NCBI GenBank assembly: GCA_004565275.1 | Contig: SDOX01000008.1 | Span: 713,327 to 777,326, forward strand | Length of the DNA: 64,000 nt | From: Nannochloropsis salina CCMP1776 | Lineage: Eukaryota > Sar > Eustigmatophyceae > Eustigmatales > Monodopsidaceae | Reading direction: 5' to 3' | Part shown: in pieces, positions 44,101 through 54,930 of the stretch | Numbering within the stretch: position 1 is the stretch's first letter | How the letters are laid out: every line of letters begins with the position of its first letter | Translations under genes and position numbers: made by a program | Notes under the pieces: model-generated | The model's database searches: none | What the model was told of the DNA's origin: nothing | What the model saw: only the letters and a program-made list of their open reading frames with translations

Positions 44101-45650
44101 TGGGGAGGGAAGAAATTGGGTGGGACGAAGGGGGCCGGGCCACAGTGGAGGAGGAGGGGGAAGGGCGCAAAGACGTTGAGGCAAGATGCCATGGAGGGTG
44201 ATCGCGAGGAGAGGGAAAGCCACTGGGATGAGTAGGGGTGGAGGAGGTTCCTTCAAGTGGGGACAGGAGGCAGGGAAGCTGATACAGCAAGTGAGTCCAC
44301 TGTGGAGAGAGCTGTAGAGGGATCTAGACAGGGCAAGTGCATGCAGTAACGTACTGTGAGTGGGTTGTCCGTGCCGAGGAAAGAGGAAAAAGAAAAACTT
44401 GATCAGGCACCAGTAAATTAAATGAACACCGCGGAGGCTCATTGCCCTTTTCTAATCTGGTTGTTCTGCTGGACTGCAACGCTAAACATGCATCTCGCGT
44501 TCAATCCAAGTTAAGGTTAGGGTTACACGTCATTCGGGGTATGAGAGAGGAAAAGGTGATTGAGTCATCACCAAAATGTAGATTTTGATGCCGTACCCAC
44601 CATTAGGGATCATGCAGGACCCTGAGGAGAAGGGAGAAAGAAATCTAAAAAATGTAGGCGTCATAGAAAACTACGGTTGCCTGAAGCAACGCTGTGAAAG
44701 AATCATCACCACACTGGGTGCAAAAAGGGCAATTTGGACGTTGCATATGAGAATCGACAAAACTCCATCTATATCGTCCCATCAGGGGAGTGCAATAACG
44801 CAGGTGACGATTTCTGCAATAGTGTTACGTGCGCGCGGCTCGACTATGGAAGGTGTGCTGGTTAGGAAGGAGACCGTGATCGAAAAGGAAGCAAGGAAAG
44901 ATAAGAAGTATAACATTCACATATTATTAATGTGTAATTATCGAAGCAATATCGCAGCCACGGTCAATGCGATCTCATGCACGCATTATATATGATAAAA
45001 TGGCAACAAGTGCCGTAAAGAGAGCTTTGAAGGACGCAGCCCCAATAAACATATTTTTACAAATGTCGGCGCGGAAAACATTAACCTTGGAGAATTCCTG
45101 TGCAGGATTCGTTCCTTGTAGGGCCCAAGAATGTCAAAGCACACGAGGGCGGCGATGTCACACTTGAAGAGAATCAGGGAAGGTCCCTGTTGATATTATG
45201 TATATTTTTTTTTTCCTGTTTGAAGCTTGTCTATGCATAAATCATTTATATATAGTTTCAGGTCCTTTACTTCGTAGAACTGTATAAAATATCAAGGCAG
45301 CATTAGCTTCACTTACCAAGGAGTTGGAAATGGGCCGCTCTTCTCTGATTCATCTCTGGCACATGCTCTAGAAATCATAAGTTTTCCCACACGATAGCCA
45401 GGAACCTTTGCTGTTCACAGTAAAAAAACAATTGTACTTTCTATCTGTTAGGGTTAGAGGTGGCACTATTTCTAGGTTGGAAAAACACAAAAGAGACCAT
45501 GGTGCCACGATAATCCCTTGTCCAAACCCGCTGACGACGGCGATCGTCTCCCGACTAGAAGCTGCTCTGTTCAAGCACCACCTCACTTCGACTTTTCGAC
45601 TCACGCGTACTTTTCTGTCTCACGCAATTTATAGGAGCGGAAGGGCAGTC
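44101..45650. other. intergenic, 1.55 kb
   Basis: AT-rich and without convincing genes; frames at 44585-44995 and 44967-45167 look random. Two short TTAGGG-like strings occur (44515-44526 and 45447-45458). The last 250 bases are an open frame continuous with the next gene and may be its 5' UTR. Confidence 0.5.
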
Positions 45651-48186
45651 ATGCTCTCATCCTTAAGCGGCGTACGCTGTGTCTTTCTGGTCCTCCTCTT
45701 CATTTGCCTGTCAGGAGGCGTTGTTGCCTTCCTTCCTGCGTCTGTATTGCCCACTCGGGAAAGTTCCTTTCCGTCTCGCTTGCATGCTGAAAACAAGCAT
45801 AACGGGGACAATAAACCAGGATCGAACGGGTTGAACAGTCTTTTTTCTCCGCCGTCCATGACCAATCCATTCGAAGCCTTGGGAAAGCAATTGACATCTT
45901 TCTTTGAAAAATTGACCGGGGGAACCGATACTAATTCCGCGATGGCTTCTCGGGCCCTTCCGCCCCCACCTCCCACGGTTCGTCGCACCGGTGGACCAGT
46001 CTCCGTTGTTTTTGGCGCCACTGGTCGAGCAGGGCGTGAAATTGTGCAAGCGTTGTTACGGGAGGGACATGATGTGGTGGCCGCGGTGAGAAACGAATCG
46101 AAACTGAACGAAGTGTTTGGGGCGTCTGCGTTGAGTGGAGCAACGCCTGCCAGCCTAGGACATGGATTGTTGGACTATATCAGTGGGATTGACGTCACCA
46201 ATGCAGCCACTCTAAGCAGTGGAAATGTGCCTGCAGTGTTGAAGGAGGCATCCCATGTGGTCGTAGCCCTCGGTCCTGTTGGAGGGGTGCAGCCGGGGGG
46301 CGGTTTTGGGTTCTTTCCTGGCTTGACGAGCGAAGACGTCGACTTCAAGGGTGTTACGAAGGTCATCGACGCGGTGGTGGACGCAAAGGGGGTGGTGAAG
46401 GAAGGGGCAGGGGAAGGTGGAAAGAAACAAGCCGCGGGTGAAGTGGAGGAGAGGAAGAGAACGCTTTTCCGGTTCGAGACGCCAGAGGACGTGGCCAAAT
46501 GGCAGCGGCTGGACGACGTGATCATGGGGTAAGTGGAGGATACATTAGGCATGGGGACAGAGGGATGGGTGAGACAAAGGATGGGTCGCGTGCGTGGTCG
46601 TCTCCCCCAGAGTGTCTCAAGCTCTCTCGGTTTCTTCCAGGGGGCAATCTTCCTCCTCTTTGGAGCTGGACAGAGAGAAGGGCTACGCGACGTACACAGG
46701 GAGCCTGGTGGTGGAAGGTGGCGGCTTTTGTGGGACTCGAGCCTCCGGGGGCGACGCACCGGTGGATTTGTCGGGCTTTGATGGCGTGACCCTGCGGGTC
46801 CGGGGGGACGGGCACCGTTACAAATTGAATTTAAAGACGACCGAAACCCTCGCGTCGGAAAACGTCTACCAGGCGGCTTTCGACACGCTTCCACTCCAGG
46901 ACGCGGGAGAGGGAGCGGGGGGATGGCAAACCATCACCATCCCTTTCCATCGATTCTATCCGGTGGTTCGAAACCGGGTCGACTACAAAGCAGCCCCCCT
47001 GCAACCGTCCTCCCAGGCAGCGGTGAGTCTCGGCTTGGTCTACTCCCGTTTTGAGTTCAACCGACAAGCGAATCCATACTACGATCCGGGTGCTTTTTCT
47101 CTATCGTTGGAGGAAATTGCCCTCTATCGCTCCCGCCGTCCCTCCCTCGTCCTGGTCTCCTCGGCTGGCGCAGAGCGAAACGCGAAGGTCGAGACGGAAG
47201 AGGATCGCAAGACGGTGAGAAAGTCGGAACTCAGGCACGAGATGGGATTTGCTCGGCCGTTCTTTCCCCTCCTCGTTTTTGCCGCTACCGTTTTATGCGG
47301 GTCTTGTGTCTAATGGGGCGCCCGCGCCAGGGTGTGGGTGTGTGTATTTGTGTAAAGACACCTTGTGCGGGACAACGTGCCGCCCTGCTGAGCTTACCTC
47401 CCTTGTATTCTTATCCTTTCTTTGGATGACCCCCAGGAAATCCCCATTGTGATGCTCAATCCGGGAGGGATTCTAAATTGGAAGTACCGGTCAGTACAGC
47501 GAGATAGAGAGAGGAAGAGGGAGGACGGACGGCCAGATGTTGTATGTGCTGTGGAGTCCCCTGCTTGTGCTTTTGCCTCGGTCTTTTTCAACACTCCCCT
47601 CCTTTTCTCCTCATTTCCCAGCGCTGAGACCTACCTTCGGGCCTCCCCCCTGCCATACATCATCCTCCGACCCTGTGGCCTGGTCCCGGAGAAAGCCTTC
47701 GGCGACGAGCCCTCCACTGGAAAACTTCAAGCAGGGCAAGGCGATACTATCACGGGTAGGTTGACCCGACAAGACTTAGGGCTGGCCGTGGCTGCGGCTT
47801 TGGCCTCCCCGTACAGCGCGGGTAAAACGATGGAAATTCGCAGGGACGAAGCAGCAGATGCCAATGCCATGACGGGGGTGGGGCGACGACCGAGGACCAC
47901 GGCCGTAACGGCCCTGGAACTCTTTCAAACGTTGGTGGCTGATAAAGACCGAGCAGTGTCGGGCACGTCGGGACTCTTTCCGTTCCCTGAGGCAGTCGAT
48001 CCTCCCCAGGAGGTTTCACCGGAACGAGCCAAGGAGATTTTGAACGACCCGCGGGTGAAAGCGCAGCAAGAGAGGGATCGGGCCCTGGTGGAGTCAGGCG
48101 CATTGCAGAAAGGGCAAGGAGGGGGAGGAAGGATAGAGGAGGAGCCTGCGGCCGCGGTGTCGATGACGGCGAGCCAGGGCAAGTGA
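45651..48186 (+). CDS. HCF173-like atypical SDR with inserted CIA30 domain, plastid
   Basis: By homology to plant HCF173, a plastid factor needed for translation initiation of psbA mRNA (photosystem II D1). Exons 45651-46528, 46641-47214, 47437-47489, 47622-48186; 689 residues. The start at 45651 gives a signal peptide (CVFLVLLFICLSGGVVAFLP) with a Val-Ala-Phe junction for the secondary plastid. The NmrA-like Rossmann fold begins SVVFGATGRAGREIVQALL (residues 114-133) and SHVVVALGPVGG. A CIA30 domain then interrupts it (about 270-500): FRFETPEDVAKWQRLDDVIM, GQSSSSL, YKLNLKT, WQTITIPFHRF. The Rossmann fold resumes with EIPIVMLNPGG, YLRASPLPYIILRPCGL and GRLTRQDLGLAVAAAL. The interrupted arrangement is specific to HCF173-type proteins. 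The catalytic YxxxK of true reductases is replaced by NWKYRAETYLR. Confidence 0.84.
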
Positions 48187-48536
48187 AAGGAGAGGGAGGG
48201 GGGGCGGTGAAAGGGTGGGGCAGAGGATTCATGCTTAGTATGTAGGTGTGTGTGCTGTGCGTATTTGTAGAAGGTCGGTGCCTGATGGCGCCTCCGCGCA
48301 GGCGCATGTCCAGAACAGTGTAATTTATTCGAATTGTGCTTTGTCATTCAACGAACCAAAAACCAAGTCTTTGCCAGATATCCCCCTTTCTTTCGGAAGA
48401 AAGAATGTCATGCCGTGCAAATGTAGTCTCTGTCCTTTTCAGTGCGCTAGGACTTCCTCAACCTCTATTATCTAAAAAAATGACAAGCTGGCATTCCGGG
48501 GATCAGGGAGAACACTCAGGAACGGCCCACAAGCGC
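48187..48536. other. convergent 3' flanks
   Basis: Contains the 3' ends of the HCF173-like and SMYD-like genes. No gene seen. Confidence 0.5.
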
Positions 48537-50858
48537 TCATGCGGGCATGTCACGTATATCCCGAAATGCCCCTGCGTCCAGAGATTTCAAGGCCCTGACT
48601 GCCTCCAGAGTGAGTGGGTGATCACTGCCGTGAACTATTCTGAACAAATCCAAAGACTTTTCCCCCTCCCTCGTTGCCGCATTTCTCATGGCCAGTCTCC
48701 ATACCTTGGTCCTACTTACCGCTTCTCTTCCCCTCTCCAGGCGCTGCACCAGCCTCCACATTGCCTTGACCTTCAAGATGGACAACGTTGCTCCGTGCGG
48801 CTGTCTTTCAAGCCCATGGGCTGCCATATACATGTTCAATACCCCCGCCCCGACGGCTAGGGCCACATCCTCCTCCACCGTCGTCCCAGGCCGGGGCTGC
48901 CCTTCCGTAGTAGCCGTCGATTTATTTTCTTCGGTTCTCCCGCCCGTCTGCGCCATTCGCACCAAGAGCATGGCCGCCATGTGACGTTGAGGATGCGTGT
49001 CGTTCCAAAAACGTGCGCTTCCTTCCACTTCCTCCATTTTCCCTTCCTTGCATCCAACGGTCTTCCCTGATCCCGCCAACCACCTGACCAATGCCCGCAT
49101 TGCTTTTTGTTGGTCATCCTTCCCTGTCCCTACCCTCATATTGCCTTCCTGAGCGGAAAATGGGCGGGAAAGGGAAGAGGACAAAGAGATGGTGGTGGCG
49201 CGAATGCCCCTGTCAAGAAGCTTTGCACCCTGTCCCTCAACCCTCAGGTAGAGCGACTCCGGCGTCCGCGTGGGGCAGGCACGCGGTTGGTTCCGGCATT
49301 GTATCCAATCATTTTCCTCCACGCGGGCCACCTCCCCGCACCTCTGCTTACCCCCTCCCTGCCCTCTCGTTCTCTGGCGTCCCTTATCCTCCCGGATCGC
49401 TTCCACCCGTCCTCCGCACGTGAGGCACGCCCATCCCGGCGTCCCTCCCTCGCTCCCACCCTCCTTCCCACCCTCCTCTTCGCAGCGTGGACACTGACAG
49501 TGGAATCGAAAGGCTTGCCACAAAAAGTCCTGCCGTTCTTTCCTACTGAAATGCAAGTGTTCCAAATAGGAATACGTAACTTCCTCCCCCCCCGTCATGG
49601 CCCGAACGGCCCGCAATTCGGCCATCACGTCCTGATACCACCATCGCTGCCCACTTTCCCCCTGACTTTCTCTTGACTCGGCAGGCTGTGGACGAATCAA
49701 GGCGTTGAATGACGCGGCCGGCCGGCAAGAATGGTTCACAGTGCTGGCCAGGCTGAGGAAAAGACCTAAGGCAGGGGTCCCCCCTGGCTCGTGGTGCCGA
49801 TCGTCGGAACCCTGCTGTTTGGAATTTCGGGCCTTGTAAGCCCGGAAAGGGTGACAATTGACCCTCAGACGCACCAGCAGACCCGCGAAAAACTCGACAT
49901 TGCCCTCGAAATAATTCTCTCCGCGTCTCCCCACGCCCCCACATGCCTCCCGCTCTGCTTCGGTCATGGGCGCCCCCAGTCCACGCGCCAACTCCAAAGC
50001 TTCCTTCCAGATTGCACCATACTCCGCATCCTCCTGGACGGTTAAATCCATGATCTTGGACATTGGCTCCATAAGCTCTCGGCTGTGGTCGGGGGGGCTG
50101 GAGCTGGAAGTGTGCTTGCGGCTGCGGAGGAAATGATAGCTGTGGTCCAAGCTGCCAATCACTTGGACGGCCAAGCGGAGAGTGTCTGTGTCAAAAAAGG
50201 AAAATGGTGGACTACTCTGCTGTGGCTGTGGGCTCGTTTCTGGCTGTTTTGGTAGGCGCTGGTTTGCTGCTAGTCGGCGGGCGTGTGCACGAACGCGACC
50301 GAGGAAGAGGCAGATCAGGTCATGCAAGGAGCCGTCTCGGTCCAAGCAAGCCTCGGAGCAATAGTAGGCCATGTTGCAACTCTTACACCCAAGCCTGTGT
50401 GCTTTGGCGGGAAGCCTTCGGAGACAGAGCGTGCACCATTTATCAAGGACTTTTCTGGCAATGACGGCCGCAAAGCACGGTGACGATAGTATCTTTGTCC
50501 CTTCAAGAACGCTGGCACCGGGAGCTATGACCGTGTACCGCCCTTTACCTTTCAAGTCTGTTTTCGTGAGTAGACCGGGTGGTGATGCGGAAAAGGGGGC
50601 CCTGGCCGAAGAGATTGATGATGAGGGGGGCTTGGAGGGCAGCAGGACGGAGGGCGGAACCCAGGCTTGACTAGAGCCACCATCAGGATGGTGCCGCCGC
50701 AGCAAAAGAGGTCCGTCCAAATCTCCAGAGAGATTCACGTGTTCAACGATACTTCTTGCTTTCGAGCCCGCCGGAGAAGAAGTTTCAGTGCCATGATCAG
50801 GAACGGATACTCCCACGAAGGCAGCGAGGAGAAAGGAGGACGGTAAACGGTCAGTCAT
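48537..50858 (-). CDS. SMYD-like SET/MYND protein lysine methyltransferase
   Basis: Predicted methyltransferase for histone or other lysines. Single exon, 773 residues, start ATG 50858. The SMYD arrangement is present: first SET segment at about 107-140 (GRYTVIAPGASVLEGTKIL), MYND finger C142-C183 (CTLCLRRL, LGCKSCNMAYYCSEAC, H and C ligands in LHDLIC), second SET part with NHSCRPAASFN at 375-385 (NHSC cofactor motif) and VTYSYLEHL, and the post-SET cysteines CQCPRCEEE (455-463). The C-terminal half (about 500-773) is helical with TPR-like features (DHPLTLEAVRALKSL). The N-terminus has a short hydrophobic stretch (SSFLLAAFVGVSV) that might be a weak signal peptide; location is uncertain. Confidence 0.85.
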   Translation of the reverse strand: MTDRLPSSFLLAAFVGVSVPDHGTETSSPAGSKARSIVEHVNLSGDLDGPLLLRRHHPDGGSSQAWVPPSVLLPSKPPSSSISSARAPFSASPPGLLTKTDLKGKGRYTVIAPGASVLEGTKILSSPCFAAVIARKVLDKWCTLCLRRLPAKAHRLGCKSCNMAYYCSEACLDRDGSLHDLICLFLGRVRAHARRLAANQRLPKQPETSPQPQQSSPPFSFFDTDTLRLAVQVIGSLDHSYHFLRSRKHTSSSSPPDHSRELMEPMSKIMDLTVQEDAEYGAIWKEALELARGLGAPMTEAEREACGGVGRRGENYFEGNVEFFAGLLVRLRVNCHPFRAYKARNSKQQGSDDRHHEPGGTPALGLFLSLASTVNHSCRPAASFNALIRPQPAESRESQGESGQRWWYQDVMAELRAVRAMTGGEEVTYSYLEHLHFSRKERQDFLWQAFRFHCQCPRCEEEGGKEGGSEGGTPGWACLTCGGRVEAIREDKGRQRTRGQGGGKQRCGEVARVEENDWIQCRNQPRACPTRTPESLYLRVEGQGAKLLDRGIRATTISLSSSLSRPFSAQEGNMRVGTGKDDQQKAMRALVRWLAGSGKTVGCKEGKMEEVEGSARFWNDTHPQRHMAAMLLVRMAQTGGRTEENKSTATTEGQPRPGTTVEEDVALAVGAGVLNMYMAAHGLERQPHGATLSILKVKAMWRLVQRLERGREAVSRTKVWRLAMRNAATREGEKSLDLFRIVHGSDHPLTLEAVRALKSLDAGAFRDIRDMPA

Positions 50859-51241
50859 GCCGAAAGCAGCCGCGAGAGCATTTGGAAGAAGTCTGTCGAA
50901 GGAATAAAACCACTAGATGCCAGAAAAGGTTGGGACGAAGTGCAGAAAAGTCAAAAGCAGCAGGGGAAGATGGGAGGGTAAAGTTTATGCGCCGACGGGA
51001 GGGCGAGAAGCTGATTCTAACGAGGCTTGCCAAACGAGACCCGTCTTTCATTTTTTTCACTTTCACGTTCTAATTCCGCCGACTCCTCACGCTCACGTGT
51101 GGCCCACCATCGTATTACAGACGTGCCCCGCTTGGTAGATAGCTGCGGGCGCGTGGAAAGTGTTGCGGTCACTGTTTTCCGGCATCGCTGAAGTCTCACT
51201 TTGCGTCACGTCGAGGACGGACTCGCTTCTACTTAGCAACC
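50859..51241. other. divergent promoter region
   Basis: Separates the SMYD-like gene (minus) and the GOST-type gene (plus); starts are about 380 bases apart. No gene seen. Confidence 0.5.
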
Positions 51242-53353
51242 ATGCCGCTACAACACGGCTGCATCCAGGCTTATTCGCCGTGGTGCCGATTCATCTCTTC
51301 TTTCCTTCTCCTTGGGGTCCTTGCAAGAGTCGCCGATGGTATGGTTCAAAATTTCCATTACGAGGACGAGACAAGCCCCATGTTCCAGCTCGAGACTTTT
51401 GGGTTTCGACCAGGGGGAGGTGAGTTATCGATGGAGGTTGTCGCCGATCACAACGTGTAGTGACTTTGTATGATGTAGCTTTGGGTATGGCGATTCGTGG
51501 ACGTGTGGTGTGATGCGTACGGCGTGTGTGCATAGGAGGACTTGGAGGAGGCTGAGATGGGGAGGGGGAAGTGGGAATCCCTCGGACAAGCGAGGGGTCC
51601 CTTAATATGTCTGCGCACCCAACTTGTCCAAAATTTTGATTTTGTGTCGAGATGTACACGTCGAGTGTTTTGCTTCGTGCGTATGCGTGACCGCTGTAAA
51701 GTTCAACTCAGTCTCGCCCTCCTCACATGGCCATCCCCGCCGGGGCACCCTCTAGTGATGGAACTGAATTTTAACCACTTCGTCGTCAAAGTCCCCGAGA
51801 AAACAAAGGATGCGACCGTTCGTGCCGGCTTTTTGATGCATTTGACCGAAAGCGAGACGACTGCCCGGCAGGACTTGGAAGAGGCGCTCGAACGTCTGGC
51901 GGCGGACCAGGAGGACTGTTGGCTGGATCACCGGGGGCCGAACGACGAGGTCATCGACCTCTCCGACCCCGAAAGCTGGGCGGAAAAGAAGGTGCAGCAC
52001 ACCGTGGCGCCCGGGGAGGAAGGGCTCTACTCTTTGATTTTCGTTCGCTGCCAGCCCGCTGCCTCGGCCGTATCCTTCAAAATCCACGCCAAATTCTACA
52101 ACCCCGGCCCGAATTACCTGTCTGCGGGGGAGGCCCCCTTGCCGACTCTGTACTTCGTCTTTTTCCTCTGCTACCTGGTGGCGATGGCGGCCTGGGTGGC
52201 GATCTTTCGGCGCCGGAAGGAGCACGTCCACCGCATCCACAACATGATGCTGGCTCTGCTCGTGTTCAAAACCCTCTCCCTTCTCTTCGAGGCGGTGCGT
52301 TTCCAAGCCTACCAGAAACACGGGCTCACGGGCCATGCGGACGGGTGGGCGGTCGTGTACTACGTCTTCGCCTTTGTGAAGGGGATCATGCGCTTCGTTG
52401 TCATCCTCCTGATCGGGACCGGGTGGAGCCTGCTCAAGCCCTATCTGTCCGACCGGGAGAAGAAGGTGGTGCTCGTGGTCCTGGCCTTGCAGGTGATCGA
52501 TAACACGGCCATGGTTGTGCTGGATGAGCTGTCGCAGACATCGCCCGGATCGGCGTCGTGGCTGGTAAGTCGGAAAGGAGGAAGGAAGGGAAAGTCCAGC
52601 GAGAAAAGCAGACCCAGCAAGGCGCTCGGGGAGGATAGGGTAGTGGTTGGTTACGATGGTGTTTTTGTAATTGTCCATGTCTCTGTCCCTCAGGGCGCCA
52701 TCTGATGCGTCAGGGCTCGGGGGTCTAGGTAGCACTTCATCCCAGCCTCACCGTTCCCCTTGCATCCTGCTTCCTCCATCCCTCCCTCCCTTTCCTCCTT
52801 CCCGTCTCTTTTCGCACGCCAGACGTGGAGGGATATCTTCCATTTGATCGACATTGTATGCTGCTGCGCCATTCTCTTCCCCATCGTCTGGTCCATCCGC
52901 CACCTCCGACAAGCGGCGGCTGCGGACGGCAAGATGGAGCATATCCTGCGGAAGCTGACCTTGTTCCGGCAATTCTACCTGATGGTTGTCGCCTACATCT
53001 ATTTCACCCGCATCGTGGTGTTCCTGGTCAAAGCCACGCTTCCCTACGATCTCCTCTGGCTCCAAGCGTTCTTCGATGAGGGGGCCACATTTTTGTTCTA
53101 CACAGTGACCGGATGGAAATTTTGCCCCGCCGACGCAAACCCATATTTGGCGGTCGACACGGACGAACGGGACGCGGCAGAATTGGAAGAGTTTGGGCTG
53201 GACGATTATGAGGACGATTTGGGCGAGGAGGATGAGGACATGAGGGAGGAAGGGAGGGATGTGGGCGGGATTGAGATGAGGGAAGGTCCGGGGCACGGGA
53301 GGCATCGTGGTCAAGCCAAGCCAGGGGGGTGGAATTCTATCGTGAGCGTATAG
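51242..53353 (+). CDS. GOST-family seven-transmembrane protein (GPR107/108-like)
   Basis: Golgi/endosome membrane protein with a lumenal GOLD-type domain, thought to act in trafficking. Exons 51242-51419, 51756-52564, 52823-53353 (phases 1 and 0), 505 residues. A signal peptide (ISSFLLLGVLARVADG) is followed by a beta-rich lumenal domain (NFNHFVVKVPEK, GLYSLIFVRCQP, SFKIHAKFYNPGPNYLS). Seven helices follow, starting LPTLYFVFFLCYLVAMAAWV, with the family hallmarks HRIHNMMLALLVFKTLSLLFEAV (split over helices 2-3), GIMRFVVILLIGTGWSLLKP and YLSDREKKVVL, and later FRQFYLMVVAYIYFTRI and WKFCPADANPYL. The tail is acidic. Splicing at TWRDIF restores helix 5. Confidence 0.88.
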
Positions 53354-53627
53354 AAGAGAGTTAATGGAAAGAGCAAAAAAAGGAGGACAAGAAAGTCAAG
53401 CACAGTACTGTATGTAAGATATAGCATGTCCTGCCACAAAACGGAGGAAATGGAGGAAGACAGACGCAAGAAACTGTAATTGAATAAAGGCAAGAAACTA
53501 AATGGTACGGCGGATGACGAGCAGGAAATCAATAGCCTTTTGTTTTGTCTCACCTTCTTTCAGTGTGTCATTTGAAAGGCCTCGGCCCTGAACCGGGTAG
53601 TTCTTGCGTCGTTCGTCTTCTTCTCCT
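53354..53627. other. convergent 3' flanks
   Basis: Short spacer between convergent stop codons with a gaataaagg polyadenylation-like string near 53482. No gene seen. Confidence 0.5.
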
Positions 53628-54338
53628 CTATGCCTCGCTCCTTTCGCCTCCTGTTGTGTTGTACCACCTATCCCCGAAATCTCCCAACCCCGGTATGATG
53701 TACTTGTTTTCATTGAGTCCCGTATCTATAGCGCCTGTCACGATTTTCACTTCTGGATGCCGCGTGTGAACTGCCCGGATGCCTTCGGGAGCGGCGACTA
53801 CGCATACGAAGATAATTTTGTCGGGTGGAACCTGCCCTTCCTGGATTAATATGCTCAATGCACATAACGCACTCCCTCCCGTCGCGAGCATTGGATCACA
53901 GAGTATACAAAAGCGAGAATTCACATCGGAAGGGATTTTGGAATAGAAGAGCTTGGGTAATTTTTCTTCGGAGCTTTCATCCCTTTGAATCAAAATTTTA
54001 GCTACGGCTGCTTGAGGCACGACACTGCGAACCGCCTCCATGAGAGCGTCTCCCGCACGGAGAATAGAAACAACGCATAATGAGTTTTCATCGTCCAGAG
54101 CGCGCATGCCCGCGTACGTAGTATTTGTGGGTGTTTGAATGGAGCATGGAAATGACGGAACCATCCCGACGGCTTCTTCCGCGAGGATTCTGAGGATGCG
54201 GGACGCATATAACGCAAAATCTTTGTTTGAAGTTTTGCAGTCTCGTATTTTGGTGTAAAGATACGGAAAGGAGTGACAGTGCGGCACGATAACGTTGTCG
54301 TCGGGATTTCGGGAAGTTGGTTTGAGCATTGTCTCCAT
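53628..54338 (-). CDS. uracil phosphoribosyltransferase
   Basis: Salvages uracil with PRPP to UMP. The 236-residue form from ATG 54338 (METMLKPTSR) fits the family. Signatures: NVIVPHCHSFPYLYTKIRD near the start, CVVSILRAGDALMEAV, the PRPP loop ILCDPMLATGGSALCAL, and GLNENKYIIPGLGDFGDRW at the uracil-binding C-terminus. The frame is open upstream to 54464 without an ATG but with a possible acceptor at CACACAG (about 54405), and a protein-like segment (DPVEAFEAVAKSA, near 54475-54515) lies beyond. The gene may therefore have further 5' exons; their phases do not join simply, so I did not include them. Confidence 0.9.
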   Translation of the reverse strand: METMLKPTSRNPDDNVIVPHCHSFPYLYTKIRDCKTSNKDFALYASRILRILAEEAVGMVPSFPCSIQTPTNTTYAGMRALDDENSLCVVSILRAGDALMEAVRSVVPQAAVAKILIQRDESSEEKLPKLFYSKIPSDVNSRFCILCDPMLATGGSALCALSILIQEGQVPPDKIIFVCVVAAPEGIRAVHTRHPEVKIVTGAIDTGLNENKYIIPGLGDFGDRWYNTTGGERSEA

Positions 54339-54930
54339 CGGAACAGGCCTTACCGGCAACTTCGGGAAGGCGATACCAGATTGATAGGAAATGATCTTAT
54401 CCGTACCCTGTGTGAGCAGGAGTAGGATTGACGTGAGATCCGGCACTCGAACGGACGCTCTCACGCTGACTTTGCGACTGCCTCGAAAGCTTCAACTGGA
54501 TCTTTCGGCGATTGTGATGGAATATGCCCTTTCGATTTTACACTTTCTGGGGCGGTAAATGCTCGTCTCTAGCGCGTGCCTTTTGGGAAACTTTGTCTTG
54601 TAGGGATCATATGCGTCATAAATAATGGAAGGAAGACAAAATAGGGTGCGCTTTGCCTGAATTAAAGCGTACACGACCTGTTGCTTGTTGAGTTACCCTG
54701 TTCGTCATCCTATTGAAGGTATTTACTTTGGGAAAAACGATGGAGCGTGATACCCGCGACATTTTTTTGACGAATTGGTTTCTATGATAGCTTTTTTTGA
54801 GCTATCGGGCGTAGCAAGACTGAATGAATTCGGCAAATGTCGCGAACTGAAAACTAATGGAAAAATCGTGTAGAGCTTCAACCCTGATCCTGTAATTTCG
54901 ATTTTCTTCCTCATCTTTGACTTGTCACGC
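54339..54930. other. divergent region, possible UPRT 5' exon
   Basis: Contains the upstream region of UPRT (minus), including a coding-like patch at about 54465-54545, and the promoter of the BAHD gene (plus). No other feature seen. Confidence 0.4.

Noticed and set aside
44515-45458. TTAGGG-like strings suggesting interstitial telomere repeats
   Set aside because: Only one to two units at each place, no tandem array; expected by chance.
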